The notes: generated by a model not told the origin, from the sequence alone. A stretch of 64,000 nucleotides of DNA from Frigoribacterium sp. Leaf8 (GCF_001421165.1 NZ_LMKB01000006.1:401696-465695); one strand, 5' to 3'; shown: positions 8,443 through 16,737, numbered from the stretch's first letter. Translations and numbers: made by a program.

Positions 8443-9570
8443 CTAGTAGAAGACGGTCGTGCCGAACGAGGTGAACGCACCCCGCAGCATCTCGAACGAA
8501 TCGTCGCCCGTGGACACGTGCACGCTCAGCCGCACGGTCGTGTCCCGCACGGTGGCCGTGACCCCGTGGTTGATCAGTGCGGCCGTCAGCGTCGTCATCT
8601 GGTCGAGGGCGGGTTCGAGCACGACGATGCCGGCGCGCTCCGCCTCGTCGCGCGGCGAGACCACCGGCACCGCGAACTCGTCGGCGAGGTCGATCACCCG
8701 CGTGGCCCGCTCGGCCACGGCCCGCGAGACGGCGGCGACGCCCACGTCGGCGAGGTCCTCGAGGGCCGTGGCGAGGCGCGCCTGGGCGATGGGGTCGGGA
8801 TTCGTCAACTGGAACGCCGCAGCACCCGGGCGGGTCGGCTGCCGTCCGTGGTACGAGCCGCCGAGGGTCAGGTCGCTCCCGGCGACACCGCTGAACACCG
8901 GTGTCAGGGCCGAGAGCGCCCGGTCGCTCAGGGCAAGGAAGCCCGTCCCCCACCCGGCGCGGACCCACTTCTGACCGCCCGACGCCACGACGTCGGCCAC
9001 GGCGTAGGGCGCGTCGACCACACCGAACCCCTGGATCGCGTCGACGATCAGCAACCGGTCGCCGATCACCTGGCGGATGCCCTCGAGGTCCACCAGGTAC
9101 CCCGTGCGGTAGTCCACCAGGCTGACGGCCACGGCGGTGACCGAGTCGGTGAGGTGACGCTGCACCACGGCCGGCGTGACCACGTCGTGGTCGAGGTCCA
9201 TCCAGACCGGCTCGAGCACGCGCAGGGCCTCGGAGGAGCGGGTCGCCGCGACGGGCATGCTCGGGTAGTCGCGCGGCGACATGAGCACCTGCCCGGTGAG
9301 ACCGAACAGCGTGTGCGTGAGCCCTTCGCTCGTGTTCGGCTGGAAGACGACGTGGTCGGGTGCGAAGCCGACGAGGGACGAGATCGCCCGTCCGACGCGA
9401 CCCGCCTGCTCGGTCAGGGCGATCTCGGACCCGAAACGGGCCCTCGCCTGCACCTCGACCAACGAGCGCTGCTCGTCGGCGACGGAGCTCGAGATGGGAC
9501 CCCACTTCGCGAAGTCGAAGTATCCGGGCTCGTCGGTGAACCCCGAGGCGAGGTCGTCGATGGTCTTCAC
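8443..9570 (-). CDS. Class V aminotransferase-fold PLP enzyme
   Basis: A 375-residue pyridoxal-phosphate enzyme of the class V (NifS/CsdA/Egt-E-like) fold. The Schiff-base lysine is Lys201 in ASGGQKWVRAGWGTG, and the cofactor-binding aspartate is Asp177 in LLIVDAIQGFG. PNTSEGLTHTLFG (79-90) forms the phosphate-binding turn. The start is GTG at 9570 with TAGGAGAAC upstream. Substrate cannot be told: cysteine desulfurases usually have a catalytic Cys loop that I do not see here, so a kynureninase-like or other aminotransferase role is as likely. It stands alone between the PhoH gene and the repeat-bearing spacer. Confidence 0.88.
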   Translation of the reverse strand: MKTIDDLASGFTDEPGYFDFAKWGPISSSVADEQRSLVEVQARARFGSEIALTEQAGRVGRAISSLVGFAPDHVVFQPNTSEGLTHTLFGLTGQVLMSPRDYPSMPVAATRSSEALRVLEPVWMDLDHDVVTPAVVQRHLTDSVTAVAVSLVDYRTGYLVDLEGIRQVIGDRLLIVDAIQGFGVVDAPYAVADVVASGGQKWVRAGWGTGFLALSDRALSALTPVFSGVAGSDLTLGGSYHGRQPTRPGAAAFQLTNPDPIAQARLATALEDLADVGVAAVSRAVAERATRVIDLADEFAVPVVSPRDEAERAGIVVLEPALDQMTTLTAALINHGVTATVRDTTVRLSVHVSTGDDSFEMLRGAFTSFGTTVFY

Positions 9571-9686
9571 GGTGTTCTCCTAGGCGGCGGTGACTGGTCC
9601 ACCGTAGTGCCGTCCGCGGTCCGCCGACCCGCGCCTCCTCGTCCGGTCGTCCGCGCGGGGCCGTGCGCGGGGGGCCAGCACGCGGC

Positions 9687-9758
9687 CGGCAAATCAGGAG
9701 AACGACGCACCAGAACCCCAGCAGGAGGCGCGGCGCAGCCGGATTCCGGAGTCGCCCA
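9687..9758. repeat. GTCGGCAACTC-ended palindromic element, copy 3
   Basis: Left end CGGCAAATCAGGAGAACG, right end GGATTCCGGAGTCGCCCA, about 72 bp. The right half contains CAGGAGGCGCGGCGCAGCC. It is the upstream unit of a 99-bp direct duplication with copy 4; the flanking ACCAGCCCGG is duplicated as well. Confidence 0.85.
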
Positions 9759-9785
9759 CACCAGCCCGGCCACCGCGCGCACAGC

Positions 9786-9858
9786 CGGCAACTCAGGAGA
9801 ACGACGCACCAGAACCCCTTGAGGAGGCGCGGCGCAGCCGGATTCCGGAGTTGCCGAC
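9786..9858. repeat. GTCGGCAACTC-ended palindromic element, copy 4
   Basis: Left end CGGCAACTCAGGAGAACG, right end GGATTCCGGAGTTGCCGAC, 73 bp, nearly identical to copy 3 and offset from it by 99 bp. The spacer 9571-9894 holds only these two elements and one isolated CGCGCCTCC motif at 9630. Confidence 0.9.
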
Positions 9859-9894
9859 ACCAGCCCGGTCACCGCGTCGGCGGCCGCTCGGGCG

Positions 9895-10683
9895 TCAGCT
9901 GCCGTAGCGCCGGTGCCGAAGGGCGAAGTCGCGCACGGCCCGGAGGAAGTCGACCTCGCGCAGGTCGGGGTAGAAGGCCTCGACGAAGTAGAACTCGCTG
10001 TGGGCGCTCTGCCACAGCATGAAGTCGCTCAAGCGTTGCTCGCCCGACGTGCGGATCACGAGGTCGGGGTCGGGTTGGCCGCCGGTGTAGAGGTGGTCGG
10101 CGATGAGCTCGGGGGTGAGCACCTCGGCCAGGGCGTCGAGAGTGCCCCCCGCGGCGTCGTGCGCCCGCACGATGCTGCGCATGGCGTCGGCGATCTCACG
10201 GCGCCCGCCGTAGCCGACGGCGAGGTTCACGTGCAGCCCCGTCTTGTCGGCGGTCCGGGCCTGGGCCTCGCGCAGGGCCGAGCAGAGCGCCGGCGGCAGG
10301 TCGTCGGTCGCGCCGACGTGCTGCACGCGCCAGTCCCGCTGACGCGAGAGCTCGTCCGCGACGTCGCCGATGATGCCGAAGAGCTCGGTCAACTCGTCGG
10401 ACTGTCGGTTGCCGAGGTTGTCGGCGGAGAGGAGGTACAGCGTGACCACCTTGATGCCGAGGTCGTCGCACCAGGTGAGGAACTCGCTGATCTTCGCGGC
10501 ACCCGCGCGGTGCCCGTGGGCGGCGGTCTCGAGCATGCGCTGCTTGGCCCAGCGCCGGTTGCCGTCGACGATCATGGCGACGTGGTGCGGCAGCTCTTGA
10601 CCGTCGAGGCTCCGGCGGATGCGGTTCTGGTAGAGGCCGTACAGGACTCCCCTGGCGAGGGGAGAGGGACGGCGCTTTTTCAC
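9895..10683 (-). CDS. uppS: Isoprenyl diphosphate synthase (cis-prenyltransferase, UppS family)
   Basis: A cis-prenyltransferase that condenses isopentenyl diphosphate units to make the polyprenyl carrier lipid for peptidoglycan and glycan synthesis. Protein length from GTG 10683 is 262 residues. The family signature is clear: HHVAMIVDGNRRWA, with catalytic Asp40 and the Gly-Asn-Arg phosphate loop, and later VGYGGRREI and DLVIRTSGEQRLSDFMLWQSAHSEFYF in segments. GTG at 10683 has a TACCGT box six bases upstream and no Shine-Dalgarno, so it looks leaderless. The frame remains open further upstream over the divergent gene's start, which I reject. Product chain length cannot be told from sequence alone. 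Confidence 0.93.
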   Translation of the reverse strand: MKKRRPSPLARGVLYGLYQNRIRRSLDGQELPHHVAMIVDGNRRWAKQRMLETAAHGHRAGAAKISEFLTWCDDLGIKVVTLYLLSADNLGNRQSDELTELFGIIGDVADELSRQRDWRVQHVGATDDLPPALCSALREAQARTADKTGLHVNLAVGYGGRREIADAMRSIVRAHDAAGGTLDALAEVLTPELIADHLYTGGQPDPDLVIRTSGEQRLSDFMLWQSAHSEFYFVEAFYPDLREVDFLRAVRDFALRHRRYGS

Positions 10684-10689
10684 AGGGCT

Positions 10690-10695
10690 ACGGTA
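10690..10695 (-). promoter_or_regulatory. -10 box of a candidate leaderless promoter for uppS
   Basis: TACCGT on the minus strand, then AGCCCT (6 nt), then the GTG start. No ribosome binding site is present. Confidence 0.45.
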
Positions 10696-10755
10696 GCCCA
10701 CGGCGGGCCGTCCACAGAGCCGAGGATTCTCAGCCCGCCTCCTCGGACGCTCCCC

Positions 10756-10761
10756 TAGGCT
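10756..10761 (+). promoter_or_regulatory. -10 box of a candidate leaderless promoter for the hemolysin III gene
   Basis: TAGGCT followed by 7 nt and the ATG at 10769. The 85-bp divergent spacer thus carries two back-to-back candidate leaderless promoters, for this gene and for uppS. Confidence 0.5.
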
Positions 10762-10768
10762 CGGCCCC

Positions 10769-11545
10769 ATGAGCAGCCACACCGACGGAGATCGCGCGAG
10801 CCTCCGGGCAGACGAGGTCGACGGGGCCGACGGAGCCGACCGGGCAGACGGGGACGACATCCCGAACCTGCCGTTGCTCGACGACGCCCTCGCCTACCCC
10901 GGCATCGAGCGCAAACCGAGTTGGCGCGGCTGGATCCATGCGGCCACCTTCCCGGTCGCGATCGCGACCGGCGTGGTGCTCGTCGTCCTCGCGCAGGGCG
11001 TGGCGGCGACCTGGGCCTGCGCGGTCTTCATGACGACGTCGCTCCTGCTCTTCGGCATCTCGGCGACCTACCACCGCTTCCCGTGGAGCCCGAACGCGAA
11101 ACGCTTCCTGAAGCGGCTCGACCACGCCAACATCTTCCTGCTGATCGCCGGCACCTACACGCCGATCGCGGTCATCGCCCTGCCGCCGTCGAAGGGCGTC
11201 ACGCTGCTCGTGCTCGTCTGGACGGGCGCCGTGTTGGGCATCCTCTTCCGGGTGTTCTTCCTGAACGCGCCGCGGTGGTTGTACGTGCCGCTCTACGTCC
11301 TGCTGGGCGTCGGCGCCCTGGGGTTCATCGTCGACCTGCTCGACGCGAACGTCGCGATGATGGTGCTCGTGCTGGTCGGCGGCGCGCTCTACATCGCGGG
11401 TGCCGTGTTCTACGGCATCAAGAGGCCGAACCCCGTACCGGGGCACTTCGGATTCCACGAGCTGTTCCACACCATGACGGTGCTGGCGTACCTCTGCCAC
11501 TGGACGGGCATCCTGCTCGTGGCCCTGGACCCGCCGACCTTCTAG
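10769..11545 (+). CDS. Hemolysin III (PAQR/YqfA) family membrane protein
   Basis: A 258-residue seven-helix membrane protein of the PAQR/hemolysin III family. Residues 1-45 are hydrophilic with an unusual Asp/Gly/Ala-rich stretch (ADGADRADGDD). Family metal-site motifs are present: GISATYHRF (with His), RLDHANIFLLIAGTYTP, and PGHFGFHELFH near the C-terminus, matching the zinc-binding Ser/His/His arrangement of the fold. Bacterial members are annotated as hemolysin III, but a membrane-hydrolase or homeostasis role is just as likely. The gene is divergent from uppS and convergent with the small membrane gene downstream of mca. Confidence 0.9.
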   Translation: MSSHTDGDRASLRADEVDGADGADRADGDDIPNLPLLDDALAYPGIERKPSWRGWIHAATFPVAIATGVVLVVLAQGVAATWACAVFMTTSLLLFGISATYHRFPWSPNAKRFLKRLDHANIFLLIAGTYTPIAVIALPPSKGVTLLVLVWTGAVLGILFRVFFLNAPRWLYVPLYVLLGVGALGFIVDLLDANVAMMVLVLVGGALYIAGAVFYGIKRPNPVPGHFGFHELFHTMTVLAYLCHWTGILLVALDPPTF

Positions 11546-11562
11546 CGCGAGGTCGTCCGAGC

Positions 11563-11629
11563 CGAGGAGGCGCGGGTCGCCACCCCGGCACCGGTCGCGT
11601 CGGTCACGAGTCGCGCTCGCGCCTCCTGC
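11563..11629. terminator. Possible bidirectional terminator from an inverted motif pair
   Basis: GAGGAGGCGCG at 11564-11574 and CGCGCCTCCTG at 11618-11628 are inverted copies separated by about 43 nt. They lie at the convergent ends of the hemolysin III gene and the small membrane gene. The right arm is inside the 3' end of the latter. The long loop makes this weaker than the other hairpins. Confidence 0.4.
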
Positions 11630-11978
11630 GGTCGCCGTCGTCGTCGAGGTCGCCCTCGACGGGGCGAGCCCGCCGATCGGCGTCTCCGGGGAGTTCTTCG
11701 TCGTCGAGAGCCGCGGCCGCCAGGGTCGCCTCGTCGCGCTCGGCCTGGATGCGCTCGCGCACCTCGCCTCGGTACCGGGTGCGTCGGACCCGACGGGTCA
11801 TGTCGACGACGATCAGCACCGTCGCGACGGCGACGAACGCGATGGCGACGAAACCCCAGACGCCGGGCGTGACGGCCTCGTCGGGGATGGTCGACGGCGG
11901 CAGCGTCGGGTCGGGGGTCTGCGGCTGCGCCAGCAGACGGGTCGTGACCGCGACCACCGATTCGGAGAGCACGCTCAT
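11604..11978 (-). CDS. Small single-pass membrane protein downstream of mca
   Basis: A 124-residue protein. ATG at 11978 overlaps the mca stop as ATGA, so it is translated with Mca. One transmembrane helix (VWGFVAIAFVAVATVLIVVDM) lies around residues 44-64, preceded by a Pro/Thr-rich segment and followed by a basic stretch and a strongly charged C-terminal tail ending in Arg/Asp repeats. I do not recognise a named family with confidence; a similar short membrane protein follows mca in many actinobacteria. Any function in mycothiol metabolism is inference from position. Confidence 0.8.
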   Translation of the reverse strand: MSVLSESVVAVTTRLLAQPQTPDPTLPPSTIPDEAVTPGVWGFVAIAFVAVATVLIVVDMTRRVRRTRYRGEVRERIQAERDEATLAAAALDDEELPGDADRRARPVEGDLDDDGDRRRRERDS

Positions 11979-12865
11979 CGCTGCACCCCCACGAGGCCGG
12001 TGTCGGGGTCGACGACCCCGGCGAAGAGGTCGACCTCGGGCAGGTCGGACCCGACGTTCGACTCGACGAGCTGGAAGTCCTCGGTGGGCCAGGCGGCGAC
12101 CTGGAGGTCGTGGGGCCAGAAGAAGAACGCGCTGTCGAGCGGCACCTGGCTGGCGTGCGACCGAAGGGCGGCGTCGCGCACGGGGAAGAAGTCGGAGACC
12201 GGCACGCGGGTCGTGGCCAGGTCGGGCCGGTCGCTGAAACGGGCCAGCATCTCGGTCAACGACTCGATGAGGGGCGACTCGGGGTCGCTCTCGCGCAGGT
12301 GCGTGATCATCGCGCCGATGCGTCCGGCACTGAACATGCGGTCGTAGTAGACCTTGTCGATCTGCCACGCGTCGCCGGTCGCCGGGTAGCGCTCGGGGTC
12401 GGAGGCGTCGCGGTAGGCCGCCATCGAGATCTCGTGCGTGCGGATGTGGTCGGGGTGGGGGTACCCGCCGTTCTCGTCGTAAGTCACCAGCACCTGCGGC
12501 TTGAACCGACGGATGATCGCGACGAGCGGCTCGGCGCTGATCTCGAGCGGGATGGTGGAGAACGAGTTGACCGCGACCGACTCGCCCTCGGCCGGCAGGC
12601 CCGAATCGGCGTAGCCCAGCCACAGGTGGTCGATGCCCATCGCCGCCTGGGCGGCCGCCATCTCGTGCACGCGCAGGCCCGCGATGTCACGCTCGGCGTG
12701 AGCTCGGGCCTCGAGCTGCTCGTTGAGGATCGACCCCTGCTCGCCGCCGGTGCAGCTGACGACGAGGACGTCGACGCCGAGGCTGCGGTAGTAGGCGTAG
12801 GTCGCCGAGCCTTTGCTGGACTCGTCGTCGGGGTGGGCGTGGACCGCCAGCAGGCGCAGGGTCAA
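11975..12865 (-). CDS. mca: Mycothiol S-conjugate amidase
   Basis: Mca cleaves mycothiol conjugates of electrophiles, releasing a mercapturic acid for export; it marks the host as a mycothiol-using actinobacterium. The 296-residue length is normal. Zinc-site motifs are clear: HAHPDDESSKG (9-19) and YPHPDHIRTHE (135-145). The segment SCTGGEQGSILN is also typical and the sequence favours Mca over the related deacetylase MshB. The start codon is TTG at 12865, supported by GAGGAAGAA immediately upstream. The downstream membrane gene overlaps by 4 bp. Confidence 0.94.
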   Translation of the reverse strand: MTLRLLAVHAHPDDESSKGSATYAYYRSLGVDVLVVSCTGGEQGSILNEQLEARAHAERDIAGLRVHEMAAAQAAMGIDHLWLGYADSGLPAEGESVAVNSFSTIPLEISAEPLVAIIRRFKPQVLVTYDENGGYPHPDHIRTHEISMAAYRDASDPERYPATGDAWQIDKVYYDRMFSAGRIGAMITHLRESDPESPLIESLTEMLARFSDRPDLATTRVPVSDFFPVRDAALRSHASQVPLDSAFFFWPHDLQVAAWPTEDFQLVESNVGSDLPEVDLFAGVVDPDTGLVGVQR

Positions 12866-12934
12866 TTCTTCCTCGCAATGTGTGCCGGGCAGACGTTGCT
12901 ACCCTGGGGACAGCTTAATCGGACGGAGATCCGC

Positions 12935-13357
12935 GTGACGTCCACGCCCCGTGTCACCTCGCCCTCGTCGCGCCTCGACGCACGGTACGGGCGTTCGCCG
13001 CGGGGTCGGCGCAGGCGCCTCGTCGTGGGCCTGTCCGTCGCCGTCGCCTTCGTCGTCGTCTTCGCGGCGTGGGTCGTCTTCGCCGCCTTCGACGGGACCT
13101 CGTCCCAGCTCGAATCCGCCGACGTGGGCTACCAGGTCACCTCCGACCGAGCCGTCGAGGTCCAGTACACGGTCACCGCGGACACGGGCGAGGCGGTCGA
13201 CTGTGCGGTCGAAGCCCAGAACAGCGGCTTCGCGGTCGTCGGCTGGAAGATCGTGCACCTGCCCGCCTCCGAGCGGCGTTCGGTGACCTACACGACCTCG
13301 CTCGCGACGTCGGAACGGGCGGTCACGGGCTTGATCTACCGGTGCTGGCTTCCCTAG
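12935..13357 (+). CDS. DUF4307 family membrane-anchored protein
   Basis: A 140-residue protein of the actinobacterial DUF4307 family, function unknown. GTG at 12935 has GGACGGAG just upstream. A basic N-terminus (RRRRL) precedes one transmembrane helix (VVGLSVAVAFVVVFAAWVVFA, around residues 31-51). A small extracytoplasmic domain follows, with two cysteines (in DCAVEAQN and YRCWLP) that could form a disulfide. It is divergent from mca and followed by a strong terminator, so it is monocistronic. The position between mca and greA is conserved in many actinobacteria, from general knowledge. Confidence 0.85.
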   Translation: MTSTPRVTSPSSRLDARYGRSPRGRRRRLVVGLSVAVAFVVVFAAWVVFAAFDGTSSQLESADVGYQVTSDRAVEVQYTVTADTGEAVDCAVEAQNSGFAVVGWKIVHLPASERRSVTYTTSLATSERAVTGLIYRCWLP

Positions 13358-13377
13358 ACTGCTCGGAATCGCACGAC

Positions 13378-13408
13378 GAGACCGGCCACTCGGCCGGTCT
13401 CCTTTTTT
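13378..13408 (+). terminator. Rho-independent terminator after the DUF4307 gene
   Basis: GAGACCGGCC, loop ACTC, GGCCGGTCTC and then CTTTTTT. This 10-bp GC-rich stem with a run of six T is the most canonical intrinsic terminator in the window. Confidence 0.93.
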
Positions 13409-13499
13409 CGGTGGGCGACCTCGCCCCGGCTCCCGGCACCGCGCCTCCTCGGCTCGAGTCGCCCGACCGGGTTCGGCCGCCGCACGAAACGGAGACACC

Positions 13500-13991
13500 A
13501 TGAGCACTGACAACGAGACCACCTGGCTCACGACGGACGCCCGCGACCGTCTGCAGGCCGAGCTCGACACCCTCAGCGGCGAGGGACGTCGCGAGATCGC
13601 GTCACGCATCGAAGCCGCCCGCGAAGAGGGCGACTTGAAGGAGAACGGCGGCTACCACGCCGCCAAGGACGAGCAGGGCAAGATGGAGGCGCGCATCCGT
13701 ACGCTGATCAACCTGCTGAAGCACGCGACGGTCGGTGACTCGACGGCCGCCGACGGCATCGTCGGCCCCGGCACCGTCGTCACGGCGACCATCGCCGGCG
13801 ACGAGAGCACCTTCCTGCTCGGCAACCGCGAGATCATCGCCGCCGGCAGCGACCTCTCGGTCTACAGCGAGACCAGCCCGCTCGGCCAGGCCATCAACGG
13901 GCTGAAGGTCGGCACGACGACCAGCTACACCGCCCCGAACGGCAAGGACATCTCGGTGTCGATCACGAACGTCGAGACCTACCAGCCGTAG
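13500..13991 (+). CDS. greA: Transcription elongation factor GreA
   Basis: GreA binds the RNA polymerase secondary channel and stimulates cleavage of backtracked RNA. The 163-residue length is usual. The N-terminal coiled coil with its acidic tip is visible as RIEAAREEGDLKENGGYHAAKDEQG (in pieces, residues 36-60). The C-terminal FKBP-like globular domain covers residues 85-163 and includes SPLGQAINGLKVG. ATG 13500 is preceded by GGAGACACC. The gene is flanked by terminators on both sides, so it forms its own transcription unit. Confidence 0.95.
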   Translation: MSTDNETTWLTTDARDRLQAELDTLSGEGRREIASRIEAAREEGDLKENGGYHAAKDEQGKMEARIRTLINLLKHATVGDSTAADGIVGPGTVVTATIAGDESTFLLGNREIIAAGSDLSVYSETSPLGQAINGLKVGTTTSYTAPNGKDISVSITNVETYQP

Positions 13992-14001
13992 GTCCGACGC
14001 C

Positions 14002-14034
14002 GAAGGCCCCCGCTCGAACGGAGCGGGGGCCTTC
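14002..14034 (+). terminator. Terminator hairpin after greA
   Basis: GAAGGCCCCCGCTC (14002-14015) pairs with GAGCGGGGGCCTTC (14021-14034), a 14-bp stem starting ten bases beyond the greA stop. It is followed by GTCGTC rather than a T-run. Confidence 0.85.
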
Positions 14035-14073
14035 GTCGTCCCGGCCGCGGGGGCCCGGACCCTCGACGGGGGT

Positions 14074-14148
14074 GTCGGCAACTCCGGAATGCGGCGTCGT
14101 CCGCGGCAGTCCTGCGCCCGCGGGCGGCCGTTCTCCTGAGTTGCCGAC
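14074..14148. repeat. GTCGGCAACTC-ended palindromic element, copy 5 (reversed orientation)
   Basis: Left end GTCGGCAACTCCGGAATG, right end CGTTCTCCTGAGTTGCCGAC, 75 bp. The two end types are swapped compared with copies 3, 4 and 8-10, so this copy lies in the opposite orientation. Confidence 0.85.
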
Positions 14149-14162
14149 GGGGACGCGGTGCC

Positions 14163-14297
14163 GTCAGGAGGCGCGGGCGCGGTCGGGACGCGCAGACCCG
14201 GTCAGGAGGCGCGGGCCACCGTCAGGAGGCGCGGACACGGTCAGGACGCGCAGACCTGGTCAGGAGGCACGGCCACGGTCAGGAGGCGCGGGGCACG
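14163..14297. repeat. Seven-unit tandem array of a 19-20 bp motif-bearing unit
   Basis: Units begin at 14163, 14182, 14201, 14221, 14240, 14259 and 14278 and follow GTCAGGAGGCGCGGACACG with a few substitutions. Five units carry GGAGGCGCG or a one-base variant; two carry GGACGCGCA. The spacer 13992-14312 contains only the greA terminator, palindromic copy 5 and this array. Confidence 0.88.
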
Positions 14298-14312
14298 TCT
14301 CGCGGAGTCGGC

Positions 14313-15551
14313 TCAGAAGTCGACGTTGGGCTCGTACCCGGCGTCGCGGAGCCGTTGCAGGACCTCTTCGACGTGGTCCGGCCCGCGCGTCTCGACGCTG
14401 AGCTCGAGTTCGACCTCGCTGATCTGGAGCCCGCGACCGTGGCGGGTGTGCAGCACCTCGACCACGTTCGCGTTGGCGTCGGACAGCACCTCGCTGACGC
14501 GGGTCAGCTGGCCGGGGCGGTCGGGCATGCCGATGCGCAGCTTGACGTAGCGGGCGGCGGCCGCGAGGCCGCGACCGATCACGCGCTCCATCATCAGCGG
14601 GTCGATGTTGCCGCCGCTGAGGATCACCACGGTCGTGCCGAGGTCACGCACCTGCTCGGTGAGGATCGCGGCGATGCCCACGGCACCCGCGGCCTCGACG
14701 ACGAGCTTCGCGCGCTCGAGCAGCACGAGCATCGCCCGGGCCGTGTCGTCGTCGCTGACCGTGACGATCTCGTCGACCGTGTCGCGGATGATCTCGAAGT
14801 TGAGCACGCCGGGTTTCGCCACGGCGATGCCGTCGGCGATCGTGGGCTGGGCGTCGATGTCGGTCCGCACGCCGAGTTTCATCGAGACGGCGTACGGGGC
14901 GGCGTTGGCCGCCTGCACGCCGATGATGCGGACGTCGCGCCCGGTGCGTGCCGCGCTCTGCTTCAGGGCGCTGGCGACGCCGGCCGCCAGCCCACCTCCG
15001 CCAACGGGCACGATCACGGTGTCGACGTCGGGCACCTGTTCGAGGATCTCGAGCCCCAGCGTGCCCTGGCCCGCCACGACGTCGGCGTGGTCGAACGGGG
15101 GAATGAAGACGGCGCCGGTCGTGTCGGCGAACTCTTGTGCGGCTCGCAGCGACTGCTCGACCGTGTGCCCCCGGAGGACGACGTCGGCGCCGTAGTGCCG
15201 GGTCGCCTGCAACTTGGGCAGGGCCACGCCGACGGGCATGAAGATCGTGGCCACGATGCCGAGTTCACGGGCCGCCAGGGCGACACCCTGAGCGTGGTTG
15301 CCGGCCGACGCGGCGACGACCCCGCGCGCCTTCTCGTCGTCGCTCAGCTGGGTCAGGCGGTTGTAGGCGCCTCGGATCTTGTACGACCCGGTGCGCTGCA
15401 GGTTCTCGCACTTGAGGTGCACCCGCGAACCGAGCACCTCGGCGAGGTACTGCGAGGTCTCCATCGGGGTGACGCGGACGACCTGCGAGACGCGGTCGCG
15501 CGCCTCCTCGATCTCGACGAGGGTGGGACCGGCCAGGGTGCGTTCAGACAT
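14313..15551 (-). CDS. ilvA: Threonine ammonia-lyase with C-terminal ACT domain
   Basis: A PLP enzyme that deaminates threonine to 2-oxobutanoate, feeding isoleucine synthesis or threonine catabolism. The 412-residue length fits the short form with a single ACT domain. The cofactor lysine is Lys58 in RTGSYKIRGA, and the phosphate-binding loop is VGGGGLAAG (around 183-191). ACT-like sequence covers about residues 325-412 (RIGMPDRPGQLTRVSEVLSD marks its first part). ATG 15551 has GGAGG upstream and overlaps the stop of the upstream permease by 8 bp. Confidence 0.93.
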   Translation of the reverse strand: MSERTLAGPTLVEIEEARDRVSQVVRVTPMETSQYLAEVLGSRVHLKCENLQRTGSYKIRGAYNRLTQLSDDEKARGVVAASAGNHAQGVALAARELGIVATIFMPVGVALPKLQATRHYGADVVLRGHTVEQSLRAAQEFADTTGAVFIPPFDHADVVAGQGTLGLEILEQVPDVDTVIVPVGGGGLAAGVASALKQSAARTGRDVRIIGVQAANAAPYAVSMKLGVRTDIDAQPTIADGIAVAKPGVLNFEIIRDTVDEIVTVSDDDTARAMLVLLERAKLVVEAAGAVGIAAILTEQVRDLGTTVVILSGGNIDPLMMERVIGRGLAAAARYVKLRIGMPDRPGQLTRVSEVLSDANANVVEVLHTRHGRGLQISEVELELSVETRGPDHVEEVLQRLRDAGYEPNVDF

Positions 15552-16725
15552 CGGTGAGGCCTCCGGGCTGCGTGACGTCGTGCTCGACGGGTCGCGGCTT
15601 CTCTCGCCACGTACCCCTCGCGACGTAGGTGATCATGACGTTCAGCACGGCCACGAACGGGACCGCGAAGAGGGCGCCGGGGATCCCGGCGACCAGGGTG
15701 CCGGCCGCGACGGCGAAGACGACGGCCAACGGGTGCACCTTGACGGCACTGCCCATGACGAACGGCTGCAACAGGTGCCCCTCGATCTGCTGCACGAGGA
15801 TCACCACGGCGAGCATGAGCAGGGCCACGACCCAGCCGTTGTAGACGAGGGCGATGACGACGGCGACGGCTCCGGTCGCGACGGCGCCCACGACGGGCAC
15901 GAACGACCCGAGGAAGACCGCGATGGCGATCGGTGCCACCAGGGGCAGGCCGAGGAAGAGCGCCCCCAACCCGATGCCCACGGCGTCGACGAACGCGACG
16001 AAGATCTGCACCTTGACGAAGTTGGTCAGGGTGAGCCAGCCCGCGCGGCCCGCCCCGTCGATCGCCGGGTGCGAGGCCCGGGGGAAGAGCCGGACGACCC
16101 ACCGCCAGATCTCGGACCCGCCGACGAGCACGAAGATCGTCGCGAAGAGCCCGAGCACGAGCCCGGCCGCGACGTGACCCGCGGTCGACCCGACCGAGAG
16201 CGCACCGCGCACGAGCGGCTGACTGTCTTGCTGGACGGCCGCCACCGCGTCGGACACGTACCCGTTGATCTGCGCCTCGGTGAGGTGCAACGGCGAGGTG
16301 AGCAGGAAGTCCTTGAAGTCGCCGTAGGAGGCGATCGAGCGATCACGCAACGAGGGCCAGCCGTCGACGATCTGGAGGACGACCAGGACGACGAGGCCCG
16401 AGACCACGACGAGGAACCCCACCAGGACGGACACGACCGCCAACCACTTGGGCCAGCGGTGCCGCTGCAGCCACCCCGAGAGCGGGACGAGCAGCGCGGA
16501 GATCAACAGGGCCACCAAGAAAGGGATGACGATGACCCGCAGCTGGGTGATCGACCAGATGACGACGCCGGCCACGGCCACGATCACCAGGATGCGCCAG
16601 GACCAGGCCCCGGCGATGACCATGCCCCGCGGCACCGACGGATCGGCGACGACACCGGCCGCGCGACCGCTCGTGACGTCGCCCTGCACCTCGTCGCCGC
16701 GCGTGGGGCGGTTCCGCCAGATCAT
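15544..16725 (-). CDS. AI-2E family transporter (PerM/YdiK-like permease)
   Basis: A 393-residue polytopic membrane protein of the AI-2E/PerM family. Family features are the helical N-terminal pair, the long loop region 120-190, then GWLTLTNFVKVQIFVAFVDAVGIGLG and VGAVATGAVAVVIALVYNGW in segments, and the C-terminal QQIEGHLLQPFVMG motif. Some members export autoinducer-2 and others act as Na+/H+ antiporters; sequence does not decide. A TAAACT box lies 6 nt before ATG 16725. The gene overlaps ilvA, so the two form an operon. Confidence 0.88.
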   Translation of the reverse strand: MIWRNRPTRGDEVQGDVTSGRAAGVVADPSVPRGMVIAGAWSWRILVIVAVAGVVIWSITQLRVIVIPFLVALLISALLVPLSGWLQRHRWPKWLAVVSVLVGFLVVVSGLVVLVVLQIVDGWPSLRDRSIASYGDFKDFLLTSPLHLTEAQINGYVSDAVAAVQQDSQPLVRGALSVGSTAGHVAAGLVLGLFATIFVLVGGSEIWRWVVRLFPRASHPAIDGAGRAGWLTLTNFVKVQIFVAFVDAVGIGLGALFLGLPLVAPIAIAVFLGSFVPVVGAVATGAVAVVIALVYNGWVVALLMLAVVILVQQIEGHLLQPFVMGSAVKVHPLAVVFAVAAGTLVAGIPGALFAVPFVAVLNVMITYVARGTWREKPRPVEHDVTQPGGLTDV

Positions 16726-16731
16726 CGCGTC

Positions 16732-16737
16732 AGTTTA
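16732..16737 (-). promoter_or_regulatory. -10 box of a candidate leaderless promoter for the AI-2E family gene
   Basis: TAAACT on the minus strand, then GACGCG (6 nt), then ATG. No ribosome binding site is present. Confidence 0.45.
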
